Shown: in pieces, positions 12,943-44,375 of the stretch
Layout: each line of letters begins with the position of its first letter
How positions within the stretch are numbered: position 1 is the stretch's first letter
Source: Whitmania pigra
Taxonomy: Eukaryota; Annelida; Clitellata; Hirudinida; Haemopidae
DNA length: 64,000 nucleotides
NCBI GenBank assembly: GCA_021613335.1
Contig: JAJTWR010000443.1
Span: 122,501-186,500, forward strand
Direction: 5' to 3'
Program-made: the position numbers and the translations under genes
Notes under the pieces: generated by a model
The model's database searches: none
Seen by the model: only the letters and a program-made list of their open reading frames with translations
Told to the model about the DNA's origin: nothing

Positions 12943-14688
12943 ATGGCGTCTATGGAGGTAATTCTTCAGATCGTGAATTCAAAAATAAAGTCTCGTTTGT
13001 TTTTTAACAGTATCAGATGAGACTAATCTATTTTAAGATATTAAGAAAACAATACTTGCTTGTTTTAAATGGCCTCATAGAGGGACATATCAGCATTAAC
13101 AAATGGGAGCTTGTCAGAAATCAGTTTAATCATGTTCAAAAAAGTTGTGAAAAGCTTTAGCAAATCATCTTTTTAATAAAATTTATAATTTCACATTATC
13201 ATTAGTATTCCGGATAGAGGTTATGAAACACCTCCAACCCCAAACATGACTTGTCAGTTATCATTTTTCATACATTGAACTACTTGCTCATTGGAGTATG
13301 TTACTATTTTTAAATATCTACTTAGAAATTTGTCTATCTGAGCTTTTGACAAAGTGATCTCAATGATTGATTGGATTTTTATAAATATTAGAAGTCTTAC
13401 ATTTCTGATGGATAATTATAGAAAGAAACTTGGGTCTATGATTAACAAAAGTGTTTCTGTTTTCAGAAGCGCCTACAGAGGGAACTTCAGGCCATGATCA
13501 AAGATCCCCCTGTGGGAGTTCATGTTAATGCTGAAAACATATCTCAAAATCTTTCTGAGTGGGTTACTTTTTCCAGTTGAAATCATTTTTAAAGCAACAG
13601 ATTGAATGCAGCTTCGCTTTACTGCTGCTACGTTATTGATATCTCTCTCGTTTACATTGACTTTTGATATTATTATTCTTATCTTCTCAGATGGGTTGTG
13701 GATTTATCTGGTGCACCAGGAACGCTTTATGAAGGTGAAACTTTTAAGTTGCAATTCAAATTTGGGACGAGGTATCCATTTGACTCTCCAGAGGTAAGAA
13801 TTTAGTTTATTGCAACAACAACTATTTATTGAAGTAGTCGCTAACTATTTTAATTTTGTTACATTTCACAATATTATATTAAAAAAAAACTAATTTTAAC
13901 AATATTATCTGCACAAGTAGATCGACAGGTCCTAGGAAATTTTAATCAATTGACTCGATTTACGTTCGCTCGATTTTCCACGTCGGACTTTGTACCGTCG
14001 GCAGGTTGTCTTCATCGGCTCCAACATCCCCGTACACCCGCACGTCTACAGCAACGGCCACATCTGTCTTTCCATCTTGACCGACGATTGGTCTCCTGCC
14101 CTTTCTGTCCAATCTGTCTGCCTCAGCATCGTCAGCATGCTCAGCAGCTGCAAAGTAAAGGTTTGCAATTTCTTATTTAACAACCCATTTGAAATGAAGT
14201 ATCCATGCAAATTGCAACCGTTTTACGGTCGATGTTATTATTTAACAGTGTCATTAGACGATGTTATTACTTAATGATGTCATTAGGAGGTGTTAGTTAA
14301 TGGGACTAGAAGGGGCCTGTAGTTTGATATTCTTGCTTGCAAGCAACTCCCAAAGATGTCATCTGATGTTTATGGACGATTAAAAATGTTTTAAATCATC
14401 TTTCTCTTGCTGCCGAAATATGCTCTGGTTATTTTTAAGTAGTAATTTAGATATTTTAAATTTCTGTTTTGTTTGTTCATCATTTAATGTTGTTGTGAAC
14501 AGAAACGGCCAGTGGACAACTCTTTTTACATCAAAACATGCAGCGACAACCCCAAGAAAACTCGGTGGTGGTATCATGGTGAGTTGTTGAGGAATAGTAA
14601 TTAATATTATTATTGATATAACTACTACTATTATTGTTATCATCATCATCATCACTGCTTTTATTATGTTGCAGATGACACAGTATGA
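12943..14688 (+). CDS. UBE2W: Ubiquitin-conjugating enzyme E2 W
   Basis: E2 enzyme that, in its known orthologues, attaches ubiquitin to the alpha-amino group of substrates with disordered N-termini. Six exons: 12943-12957, 13467-13558, 13691-13793, 14005-14154, 14503-14578 and 14675-14688, total 450 nt or 149 aa, against about 151 in human. The start gives [13 protein letters not shown]. The active-site region is complete, [15 protein letters not shown] with the catalytic Cys, followed by [16 protein letters not shown]. The ending [14 protein letters not shown] matches the unusual UBE2W C-terminus, the flexible part involved in N-terminal specificity. All introns are GT-AG. The last exon contributes only the final codons. 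It is divergent from the VWA3-like gene and convergent with the heat shock gene. Confidence 0.97.
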
Positions 14689-15497
14689 ATGTGTCAATGG
14701 TGCATGATGCAAGTTCTCCAGCATTCTCAACATTCAGTGATGCTGCCGTCTCCTGTTTTCGTTTCATATTGTAGCTGCCTCGAATAGATGCTGCAGGATG
14801 TTGTGTTGTTGTTGTCATTTTGCTGCAACACCGTCGCGTGGTACGATCCTTATTTTTATTTGACGCTCTTCTTCATGTTGCAATTATTTTTCTGACTCCT
14901 CGGACGATTCGGCCGCAATCCATTTTTGCCAGTTGTTACTTCTCGGAGTGTCCGACAAGCAGAATTTAACCGTTATGCATCGACTCATTTGTATTTATTT
15001 TTGACTAACCAATGGCCGCTCCTTCCCGATTCAACATCATCACCTTCGAGGACCCCTATGTGAATTTGTAAATACAAGATTTTTTGCTTTTCACTAATTG
15101 GTTCTATGTTTGTCTTTGAGAATTTGAATGAGCAATTTAGTTAAAAGAGACAATGGTCAATTGATTATCGTTTTCAGTCTAGCTGCGATATTTTATTTAA
15201 AATGCTAAATCGGTTAAAAGTGAGCAAAGAATCTGAAATTTTAGAAATCACAGCAGATGATATCGAAATGCGACTGAAAAACCCACTGCCCGGTATCGCA
15301 TAAGGGTGGGCAGCAAACATCTAAAACGAGGCACAAATCATTCTCAAATCGAAAGACTCCTACTGAAGTTGTAGAGCATTGAGGTTCCTACGGCAGAATA
15401 AATAATTTGAAACAGACGCTTCATTTAAAATGGTGAGCTACGAGAGAATCGCCGTTGCGATGGTCTACTGTGATTCATCTTCTTTTGGCTGTGATGC
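14689..15497. other. Convergent intergenic region (UBE2W 3' UTR and heat shock gene 3' UTR)
   Basis: This stretch lies between the UBE2W stop and the heat shock protein stop and probably carries both 3' UTRs. The only item of note is a GC-richer 19-codon plus-strand ORF at 15012-15071 (MAAPSRFNIITFEDPYVNL, then stop) with coding-like composition and no recognised homologue. Confidence 0.4.
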
Positions 15498-18279
15498 TCA
15501 GCCGCTGGCATTGTAGGAACTGGCAATAAGCTGTGGAGTGGTGGGGGGGAATGAGGACAGGTCAAGGACGTTGCACGCCTTGTTTTCCATGATGCAGTTG
15601 ATGTCTTCGGCTATCAGTTCACCTGCCGCCACTTTGCTCAGACCCTCGCCTGTTCGGACAAATTAGCAAATTACAAAAACTTAATCGCAGGCAGCATATA
15701 TTAATTAAATTTAATGTATTTTATTAAAATAATAAGTAATTATAACGATAATGATAATAATGTTATTCTACATCTCTTATATGACAAATACACCCATAAT
15801 GTATGATTAACCTATTCGTAAAAGTAGTTTTTATGGTCAATCAAAGTTGGTTTCTCTTTCACAAGCTCTGCATCCTCAATTATCATCATCATCGTCGTCG
15901 TCGTCGTAGTCATCAACATCATCTGCAAACTCCATCATCATCATCATCATCATCTGCATCCTCCGAAGAACCATCAACCGAGAAACACCTCAGCACAGCC
16001 ACCAGATTCCACCAGAAAAAGTCTTAATTTCTTGTCAATCGATTTTCGAGTCAAGGAAAGGGAGCAATCATTATCACAACTAACCAGAAAATCATTAACT
16101 GAGTTTTAAATAAAATTAACTTTGGAATAGAGTTGTCGGATGTGTTCTACTAAAATAGTTAAATAATATAAAGTTTATAATAAATTATTTTATATGATTG
16201 CTGTTGTGATGAAATTAATATCGCCTGCTTATAAAAATATCATCGAATGAGGAGAAAGTAATCAGGTGGATTGCAGCAGAACCACCTGGGATGGACAAAA
16301 TATGAAACGACGTGGTACCAAACTGCTTTCATTGCGTTTCTTCATGTTTCCAATTTCATGGTTTGCATCGTAATTCTTGACTCGACAATTTCCCAACTCG
16401 TAAAGTTAAAGTTAATGTAAAGACCTCACTAAAGTATACTAAAGTATAGTGGACCCAAAATGAATAATTTGTGAAATTTCTGAGATTGCAGAGATGAGTT
16501 GAAACATTTGTGTTCGAAGTTCATGTCGACATCGAATCGAGCATCTTGATGGAAATAATTTCACCTCAAGAATACAAAGAATGATATTATTTCATATTTT
16601 AGTGAAAACGCATTTTATAATTTTTAAAATTACTTTGCTTTTAAGCTGAACATTGCACATTTTGCACATTGAATTGTTTTATTTCTGCATGATAAAAAGC
16701 GTCAATCAGAAGACAAAAGCGTTTTATTTTGCAGCTTTGAATTATAATCTTTCTTGAGTTATTATTATTCATGTTGATGTTGGTTAAAATAATAGTAAAA
16801 TAGTTTAATAATTTTAAATAAGATTCATTTTCCAGAACATTTTCAAGTCAATCAAATTTAGAAATCGACTGAATTTCAAATTGCTCTCATTAAAAACATT
16901 ACACGATAAATTACAAATATTCATCAACTCTATCTTAAGGAATATTAACATTATTACCGTTGTTATCATTATTATCGCACTAATTGAACTTACCATGCCC
17001 TTTGATGAGGGCACAAACCACGACTTTCCCGTCATTGGTGAATCCAGCTCTGAGCGAGTAGGTTTCAATTCGTTCCGAGAGTTCGTAATCCTTCGTGAAT
17101 TTGTTCTTTGACAATTTCTCCGGAGTTCTCTCCTCATGTCTGGCCTTGACCCTAAGCAGGTTGTCTTTGATGATCAGTACCGTGATCTCCTTAGGTCCGA
17201 AAGCATGACCGATATCCAGAACCAAATTCATTTTCCTTCTGACGTTACCTTCGCCATCCTCGTCGTCATGGAAACACGGTACGCCCCGTTTTTCCAATCT
17301 AAAAGGACTGGAGCAGTTAGTAGGGCTTGGCGGCAGAGACCCAGACCGAATGGAAATGTTGGAGGAACCCAGAGCTGCCACAGCTGCATTGCTTCCCGTT
17401 TGAGCCAGCTTCGAAGGACTGGGGTGATTGCTTGTTGTTCGTCGGAGGACCAGCGTTTTCGGCGGAAGTGGAGCTTCGATGATGAGAATTCCATCGGTGG
17501 TCATGAAGGACTTCAGCTTCGTGTGATCGACTTCTTTCGGTTTCTCGATTTTTCGTTGAAATTCCACCTCCTGCGGTTTGCCAGACTGTGGGCAGTTCAA
17601 GACTCTGTGAGCTTTCACCACGATTCGCTCTGCGTCTGCACTAACCTGGTCGTCGGTAAACTATTGAAACCTAATCTATTGGATTCATTAACTAATTAAC
17701 TATGTGATCATTTCTAGAATTATTCATTAAGCATTTATTATTAGATTGTCTCACCTTGATGTTGTTGGGATCAAAGTCTGAAACATCGAATCTCAGTTTG
17801 TATCTCAAACCTGAACCCGGGTACTCGAGAAAGAGGGTCTTCATCTTCTTGTTATCCAGGACGTCAACACTTCCTCGTCGCTTGGCAACCAATTCGTTGT
17901 CGTCTCTGCAGTTTCTGAAGAGACTCGTCTTGCTAGAAGATCGACTGGTCTCACCATCCTGTTCTCCAGAGGAGTGCCTCATTGGCTTTCCTGCCTGATT
18001 CAATTGGTACTTGGTCGGAGAGTCTTGGAAAGAGACGGAGTCATCGACTGGAATAAGGTAAAGAAATTCTTCCCTCATTCTTTCTACGTCTTTCTCCCAC
18101 TCCTTTTTGCGTCTTTTGGCCTCCTCGTTTATGAATTTTTCCATTTCTTTCATGCGTTGAGTCTGCCTTGCGTCGAAAGTCATGGAGTCGTGGACAACTG
18201 GAACCATTTGACCACCATGGGCTGACGAAGTTTGGCCATTGTGATGCGGACTCGAAGTGCAACTATTGGATTTGTGCAT
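15498..18279 (-). CDS. Small heat shock protein with two alpha-crystallin domains (p40-like)
   Basis: ATP-independent holdase chaperone family. Coding exons are 18279-17755, 17645-16994 and 15649-15498, total 1,329 nt or 442 aa, in phase with GT-AG borders. The N-terminal region has a charged helical stretch (residues about 40-70, RMKEMEKFINEEAKRRKKEWEK without a break) like the coiled segment before the crystallin core in flatworm p40 proteins. Domain 1 (about 140-260) starts LRYKLRFDVSDFDPNNIKV, crosses the first intron and ends in DGILIIEAPLPP. Domain 2 (about 310-395) includes NLVLDIGHAF and the strand NLLRVKARHEE, ending DGKVVVCALIKGHG. The C-terminus (EGLSKVAAGEL onward) is unassigned. 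An upstream ATG exon at 18488-18453 has a good donor but the wrong phase, so it is treated as 5' UTR. Two-domain small HSPs are best known from flatworms. The gene is divergent from RPS8. Confidence 0.86.
15650..16993. other. Long last intron of the small heat shock gene
   Basis: Contains a short CAT/CGT-rich microsatellite near 15880-15960 and otherwise unremarkable AT-rich sequence. The donor (minus-strand gtaagttc, at 16993) and the acceptor before 15649 are both clear. Confidence 0.7.
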
Positions 18280-18488
18280 CCTCAATTCAATAGTTTATTT
18301 CAGATTCAGATCCTTTCAATTTCACTTTATTTTGTTTGTTCTTGATGTTTTAACAATTTTAATATTGACGGTGTTATTACATACTTATCCAAGCTCGAGC
18401 GATAACATGGAGATTAAAATTCCTCAGTACTCCAGAAATCCATAATATGTACCTGTATGGACGGAGCTGGTTGTTCTATTGAACGCAT

Positions 18489-19373
18489 CGCTCCGGGTCA
18501 ATACTCGTCTGCGCTGGAGAAACAATGGATCCAAGGTTCCAGGCAGTAATAAGCATTTTATTTCATCTCCCTTTTAACGTTTTCTTTCTCGATAATTTTT
18601 CACTAATTTAATAAAAAATTCCGAAAGAAATCATATAATTTATCATCTCAGTTTTAGCAAACATAATTAAAATTATTCTGAATGTTTTTAAAGCGTTAAG
18701 GTTTTGTCTTCGAGATTATATTAAATTAGCACGAAACATTTCGCAAACAACGACCAATGAACTATGTAGCAAATGAACATTTATTATTCATTAAAAATGA
18801 GAGAAAACAGACCATGAACTTTTCATTAATTTTCGTAGAGGTTTCTGTTTGTATAACAACCTCCTAGGCCATAGGATAACATTTATCCAACTGATGCTTT
18901 CAATCTCTCATCAAGATTATTCAATGTATTTCAATAACAATTTAAAAGTATATGCCTCGCATAATATAAATAATTTGCACATTTGCTTTTTGTTTCATAA
19001 AGTAAAATCACAGGTTCAAATACTGTTGATTCATTTAATCAGTGATCCAGCTTTTTGTACTCATTTTGGGTTCTTTGATATTTTTTGGTTGGTTATAGAG
19101 GCAAAAAATAAAAAAATGTCATGTCATGTCACATGATAATGAAAAAAAAAAATAAATTGTTCGCCATTGTTTTATAAGTAACAATATATAAATTATTTTA
19201 AAAAATATTGTTTTAATAATATTAATAAGGTTTTAATAAGATATAGTTATGGTTTGCAAATATTAAAATATTAACAAAAACTCTTAATACCAAAACTTCC
19301 GATTATCGCAAGGTTTTGCATCTTCTCGCCTTGCCTCGTCGCTATTTCTGAACTTATTGTATAATGGGTAAGT
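18489..19373. promoter_or_regulatory. Divergent intergenic region between the small heat shock gene and RPS8
   Basis: About 890 bp between a minus-strand heat shock gene and a plus-strand ribosomal protein gene. Just upstream of RPS8 there is a pyrimidine-rich tract (tcttctcgccttgcctc near 19321), which could be the 5' terminal oligopyrimidine element common to ribosomal protein mRNAs. I could not find a convincing tandem heat-shock element by eye. Confidence 0.35.
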
Positions 19374-20401
19374 TTTTAATTATATTAAGCAGTTTGTAGT
19401 AACATTTTATGCGCGAAAATTTAGATTCTGCAGCAAAACGAGGTTTTGTTCTGATGACAAACTCGGTCAGATTATGTTCAGACTAGAACGTGATATATAT
19501 TTATGTATAACGTGATAAAATGACGGTTTGTTTATCTGACAAATATTGGAACAGTGTTAAAATGTGATATGAGGATTAGTGCTTTAGAAAAAAAAAACTG
19601 CTTAAGTATTTTTAGAGGAGAACTTTATGGTTATACATTAACTCTTGTGGTTTAAGGTATCTCAAGAGACAAATGGCACAAGCGCAGGAAGACTGGAGGA
19701 CGTCAAGTCCAGATCAGAAAGAAGAGGAAGTTTGAGCTCGGACGTCCTTCAGGAAACACCAAGATTGGTCCCAGAAGAATCCACACCATCAGAGTCAGGG
19801 GTGGAAATAAGAAGTACCGTGCCATGAGACTGGATGCTGGAAACTTTGCATGGGGATCAGAAGGTATGTGGATGATGCTTGTTATAGAGACATTTTAATT
19901 GAGAATTAAATTCCATTTAGCCATCACAAGAAAGACAAGGATCTTGGATGTCGTCTACAATGCCAGCAACAATGAGCTCGTCAGGACCAAGACTTTGGTG
20001 AAAAACTGCATCATCCAGATTGATGCTGCACCATTCAGGAACTGGTATGAGGCCCATTATGCTCTTCCCCTTGGAAGGAAGAAGGGAGTCAAATTGGTTG
20101 GTTACCATTATTACATAACCCACTAACTTATTAATATCTAATCTTTATTTTGAATTTTAAGACTGCTGAGGAGGAAGCCGTCTTGAACAAGAAGAGGTCA
20201 AAGAAGACCGAGAGAAAGTACGAAGCCAGGAAGAAGACGGCCAAGATCGAGACCGCCCTTGAAGAGCAGTTTGCTAGTGGAAAGCTGTTGGCATGTGTTG
20301 CTTCACGCCCTGGAAAGTGTGGTCGTTGCGATGGATACATCTTGGAAGGAAGAGAGCTTGAGTTCTACCAGAGGAAACTCAAGGCTAAGAAGGGAAAGTA
20401 G
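19374..20401 (+). CDS. RPS8: 40S ribosomal protein S8 (eS8)
   Basis: Structural protein of the small ribosomal subunit. Four exons: 19374-19377 (ATG plus one base), 19657-19863, 19921-20096 and 20162-20401. They total 627 nt or 208 aa, the length of human RPS8. The protein begins [16 protein letters not shown] and carries the family motifs [54 protein letters not shown] and PLGRKKG. It ends [36 protein letters not shown] and KAKKGK. Having the start codon alone in exon 1 is common in animal ribosomal protein genes. All introns are short GT-AG. Residue-level identity to known S8 is very high, so the call is secure. Confidence 0.99.
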
Positions 20402-21183
20402 ACTGATCATTTGTGATGTGATTGTTTTGTCATTAATCATTAAAGTAATTCTCTCTGCATCAGTCTCTTTTGTCAAAGTTGCAAGGTTGGGCTTGCAATT
20501 AAAATTGGTTGAGATTGTGGAGCACCATGTTTCTCCATTTGTGAACATTTTAAAAATGGCTTTTGGCTCCTAGTGATTGATCTCCATTGTTATGGCTGTA
20601 GCCCATCCACAATATTGAACAAGACTGCAGCTTTTATATTTGGTATGTAAGGTATAACAGCATGAAAAAGAGATTGTTCTCTCGGTAAGTGGTAGCTTCA
20701 TTGCATGGGTTACTGTTTTCTGTGCGAAAAACGGATTATTTGAAATAATTTTAAAATCATCTACTTGACTACGTTTGCTATCGGCGGTTCGACATAACTA
20801 ACGAAACTAAAACCGCTAACTGTAACAACAACGTTCTGCGGAATTTATTTCAACGAGTCGAAGTTCGACTGTCGAACTCTCCAAGTGGTGAATGCCTTCT
20901 CATTTATTACCACGGACATTCCAACAAAATCTTGGTCGACCAGAATTATTTATATACAAGAGCAGAATAAAATTACTTATGATTTAAACAAAAAAAACCG
21001 ATTACGTTTGTGATGTCATTTATATGCTTAATTTATTTATTTTTGTTTGATTATTGCAGACAATCTGTTTAAACCTTGCACTCAGTAGGAATCCCTTCAT
21101 GTATTTCCTAATTATTAAGTAAAGTTATTAACAAAAGTAAAATTATAATTAGAGTAATATACAACATAGTAATTATGTAGCAT
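20402..21183. other. RPS8 3' flank, no gene seen
   Basis: The RPS8 3' UTR followed by AT-rich intergenic DNA. Open frames here are short and without recognisable motifs. Confidence 0.5.
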
Positions 21184-21350
21184 GCAGGCTGGCCGATTGG
21201 GTTACGTACCAGCATGCGGCGATAATGGCAACAGTCGTAATCTGTTGTATTCGAAACTCAGCCTGAACGGCCATATAGGAAGGCTGTATAAATGGTTACA
21301 AGAAGATGGTTGCATATGGCGCTACATAAATGAAGTAAAATTACAATTAT
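21184..21350 (+). mobile_element. tRNA-derived SINE, copy 1
   Basis: The head shows RNA polymerase III promoter boxes of a tRNA: box A-like tggccgattgg near 21190 and box B-like gtattcgaaactc near 21247. The tail reads aggctgtataaatgg...cgctacataaatgaag. A second copy at 45213-45495 shares the head and the tail (gcgctatataaatggttacaagaag), which shows that this is a dispersed family. Box B deviates from GGTTCGANNCC, so the copy is probably inactive. Confidence 0.8.
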
Positions 21351-21354
21351 GTTC

Positions 21355-21908
21355 ATTGGCACACCTCAAAACTTTGTCGCCTCTCCACAAGCGTCGCTGG
21401 CGTCCTCCTTCCTTCCTCTATTACTCTCAAGCTTTTCGGTGTTAATTTTGAATCGCACCTCACCTTTAAAGAACATTCCGCCTCCATCCTTAAATACTGT
21501 AACCGGTGACCTTATCTGGGCAATCCGGCACATCCGTTCGCAACTCTTACATCGACACAACTTCTGCCTTTGCACGCAGCCTCGTTATTTCGTCTTGACT
21601 ACTGCAATTCCCTTCTCTGTGAAACATCTGCTTCTTTAATACATTCCTTACAACGTGTCCAAAACAAGCATGCCAAACTTGTTCTTTTCAACCCCTGCCT
21701 CAATAGTATGGGCTGCCTGAAGCAATTGCACTTGTTGCCGATTCAAAGCCGTATCACTTTCAAAATTGTTCTCATGCCATATCACACTTTAGAGGATCCA
21801 ACCCACCCAATCTTCATACCTTATCCATCGCCGTCATATACGGGTTCATCTTCCAGCATTCATCTTCATCAACCAATCAATACGCCTCACAACTTCCTCC
21901 CCTCATAA
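21355..21908 (+). pseudogene. Decayed LINE reverse transcriptase fragment (3' end of ORF2)
   Basis: Broken reading frames encode the region C-terminal to the catalytic core of a non-LTR reverse transcriptase. The frames include LGVNFESHLTFKEHSASILKY (near 21435), then in another frame SLFRLDYCNSLLCETSASLI (near 21580), LQRVQNKHAKLV and LKQLHLLPIQSRITFKIVL. The order and spacing match the LGV...RLDYCNSLL...LQRVQN...LHWLPV...RIxFK signature of CR1/Jockey-type LINEs. At least one frameshift and stops separate the pieces, so it is not functional. It starts directly downstream of the SINE tail. Confidence 0.82.
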
Positions 21909-22844
21909 GAGACCATCCATCTCCGGAGCTCTTCAAGCACCACCTTTAGGACTTCACTGGACAGCGGGAGCTCCTCCGCTATGCACATAAATTATGCCTT
22001 AAAAATTAATTATTATTTATATTATTATTATAATTGTATTATTGTTATCATCATGTTTCTATACGGTACGAATAATTTTTAAATCAACTCGACATTTTTT
22101 ACACGAGGACAAGAATGTTCTCTTGAATGACTAAATATTTGCACTTATAATGATTGATGGTTTCTTCATTTTTGTGTACGATATGACTTTAGCTCGTTGA
22201 TTCAAGAACAAACTTCATCAAAAACAATATCAGAAGGCCTTTCAAAAGCTGAATTCCTGAAGATTTTGTGATTCCATTAACTGCAAATTTAGTTCTCTCA
22301 CATCTAGTTATATCGTAAACAAACCAAACAAATAGTAGGAATTTATGGGGCTAAGATTTTATTTGGTGATTCACCGGTGACTACTTTCGCCCGATTGTGA
22401 AACTGGTTCACTTTTTCACATCAATAAGTGCTTCGCATCAACATTTTAAGGAAAACGTGTCAAATATTGAGACTTCTAGCAAAATGTTTTGATTCGCATT
22501 CTAATGTCGATGCCGGTGGACAGTAAGCGAATGAGGTCTGGACAGGATACAAACAGATGACTGTAGATTGTTAAGAAGAAAAATGCCATGTGCCTGTAGC
22601 AAATCAACTAACTACTCGTTATACAAAACATCCTATAGCTGACAACACGTGTGTAGAAAGTAAGGTTCAACGATATCCTCGTATGCCAAACGAGGAATAA
22701 GGCTCATAGGATGAACCTGAACATCCACGATCTTTAGACTTTCTTTTTCTTTTTTTCGGTTGGGATGGAGTCTACGAAATCAAATTTCACTGATTAATCA
22801 TCAATTATGGTTCTGTTGAGTTCATCACCAATTTAATATTATTA
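21909..22844. other. Intergenic, no gene seen
   Basis: AT-rich sequence between the LINE remnant and the thrombospondin stop codon. It probably includes the thrombospondin 3' UTR. No further element is recognised. Confidence 0.4.
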
Positions 22845-40940
<18,096 letters not shown>

Positions 40941-41784
40941 TTCCAATGTTGGCAGGAGTTTGCAGAGAAATTCTGAAAAACGACATATTTTTTTGAAATT
41001 ATTCAACAAAATATTTAAACAAACATTTCCTGGAAATGCTAACGCAACTCTATCCTCTTCATCATCATCATCATCATCATCATCAATAGACATTCCGAGA
41101 TCAAGACCAAGATAATTACGACTGCCTCTACTAATTATGCTTAATTATAATAGTTATTCAGCTTAATCTTCAATGTTCCATCTCTTAGGCTGACAATGGC
41201 GACATTGTTAAACTTGGATGTCGTATAGCGTTGATTTAAATATTTTAAAAATTATAATTAAATGTTTTAAGTAACAATTCTTATTTTCATCTTTTAAATG
41301 GAAATTCCACGTTTTACTTCCGCTGTTCCACTTTCACTCCACCACAACTCGGCATCCTTTCCTTGAAAACCTCACAAGCAACATCATCATCAGGATGAAG
41401 GTCACAAAAAATACAGAGGATGATAAAATCGTATTTTTGTATGAACGGGGTTTTTAAATATGTATCCATTTGATCAATATTTAATGCGAATTCATTTATT
41501 CTTATTTAGAAGTTGATTTGTAATATTTCTCTAATAAAAGGTGCGTAATTGTTTCATTTGCAACATTGTACTACAATAACAAGAGCTTCATTTAGGGATA
41601 CATCGCCCGTACAGGATTACAAATCACTCCCTGATTGTAGACCAACGGTGTAACGAGCGATATTGTGACGTGATGTCTGGAGAAGAGAGATTGAAGAGTC
41701 CAGAAATGAGTAAAAGATCGAATGGAATATAAATAGGAGGTGAACTCGTCTGCAGCTGGGAGTCGAACCTCGTTCCTCATAACG

Positions 41785-41940
41785 GACGTGTTGCAAAACT
41801 ATTTATTGTAAAACAATTTGTTGCAAAACTATTTATTGTAAAACAATTTGTTGCAAAGCTATTTATTGTATAACTATTTGTTGTAAAACTATTTATTATA
41901 TAACTGCTTGTTGTGAAACAATTTGCATCAAAACCTGCTA
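41785..41940. repeat. Tandem repeat of about 29 bp
   Basis: Around five copies of a unit like ttgttgcaaaactatttatt plus gtaaaacaa, diverging toward the right. It lies upstream of the thrombospondin start. Confidence 0.8.
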
Positions 41941-42177
41941 CAAATCACTACTGAAAACATCAATGCTTCGATTCTTCTCATGTCTGGTCAGCAAAGCACG
42001 CAGACGCTTCTATATTTTGTTTGCAGACAGATTTTTAAATGGTATTATGTTTTTAAAATGTTTTGTTAGCTCCATTTACGCAATCGCTACAATCATTTGT
42101 TGGCATATTACAGTATAATGATTCCTTTATTGCAGTTATATAATATCAGTCACTTACTATTTTTGGTTATATATTCA

Positions 42178-42345
42178 TTTATCCATCCATCCATCCATAC
42201 GTCCGTCCGTCCGTCCGTCCGTCCATCCATCCATCCATCCATCAATCCATCCATCCATCCATCCATCCATCCATTCATCCATTCATCCATCCATCTATTA
42301 ATTAATTAATCAATTCATTCATTCATTCATTCATCCATCCATGCA
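42178..42345. repeat. Tetranucleotide array CCAT / CCGT / ATTC
   Basis: ccat units switch to ccgt, back to ccat, and then grade into attc and taat units. This is a compound microsatellite with no gene. Confidence 0.93.
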
Positions 42346-42467
42346 TATAAAATATCAGACAAAATAATAGCTGAAAAAAACCCTTTTGATCCTTAAAAAT
42401 TCACAGCCGTCATAAAATGCTCATCTTGTTGTAACAATTAATTGGATGATTAATTATTATTAATAAA

Positions 42468-43205
<738 letters not shown>

Positions 43206-43211
43206 AATAAT

Positions 43212-43410
43212 ATTTTGGCTTCTGTCTGATAATCCTTTCAAACTAGTACAAACCATTTAATAATAATAATATTATAATATATATGTATTATTATTATTAT
43301 TATTATATTATTATTATTTTTAATCTTTTTATTTTATATCTTTTATTTTAAATCTTTATTATTAAATGGTTTGTACGAGTTTGAAAGGATTATCAGACAG
43401 AAGCCAAAAT
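43212..43410. mobile_element. Foldback/MITE-like element with 53-bp inverted arms
   Basis: The arms at 43212-43264 and 43358-43410 are inverted copies with one mismatch (actagtac versus actcgtac). Their outer ends read attttggcttctgtctgata. The spacer of about 93 bp is TTA/TTTTA-rich. No coding capacity. It may be a miniature inverted-repeat transposon; flanking duplications cannot be defined in this TA-rich context. Confidence 0.75.
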
Positions 43411-44025
43411 AAAGTAAGGCCTTCTAAAAATATCGCATGTCAACAAAAACTGTGAGTAACATCTTGTCGGTGTACGACAAATGTATTAATTTAAATGTTA
43501 TATTATTTTATTTGTTTAATGCATATTTTAATAACTTAAATATCTTGCTTATTTAAATATTTAATATTAAAAGTAATATTCTAACTTGCAGCAACAAATG
43601 CCGTACAACAAAACGCTTGCAACATTTTGCAATAAATCCAAAATAACTTAAAAATTTTAATTAGCTTAAAAACTAAAAATAACCTAAAAATCGAAATGAA
43701 CAAACTCTCCTTAAAATCTCCTAACCTCTGATATCAAAAACAACTAATTTAACGTGAACTTATTGAACTGCTAACGACCCTCGACTTCTTCAGCTCAATT
43801 TAAAATCTTTAAAATTTTTAAAATTCTTTATAATCTTTAAAATCTTTAAATTCCGTAAAACCTTTAAAAGTCTTAAAATCCTGCTCCTAAAGTAGTACCA
43901 GAGTCTCCAGTCCTCAACACAAATTCTTGATGCAACTCATCAACTCATCTCACTGCCTTTTATACTGCGCATGTGTTCACTCAACCTCCGCTTGAAAAAA
44001 CAGCCATCCAACGCTTAATCACAAT

Positions 44026-44375
<350 letters not shown>

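Noticed and set aside
17136..17699. 187-codon plus-strand ORF
   Set aside because: Antisense of the second small heat shock exon, which has homology, splice sites and matching phase.
18453..18488. Upstream coding exon for the small heat shock protein
   Set aside because: Has ATG and a good donor, but joining it to the next exon breaks the frame, so it is taken as 5' UTR.
41592..41780. Minus-strand 62-codon ORF
   Set aside because: No homology, no splice context and no composition change.
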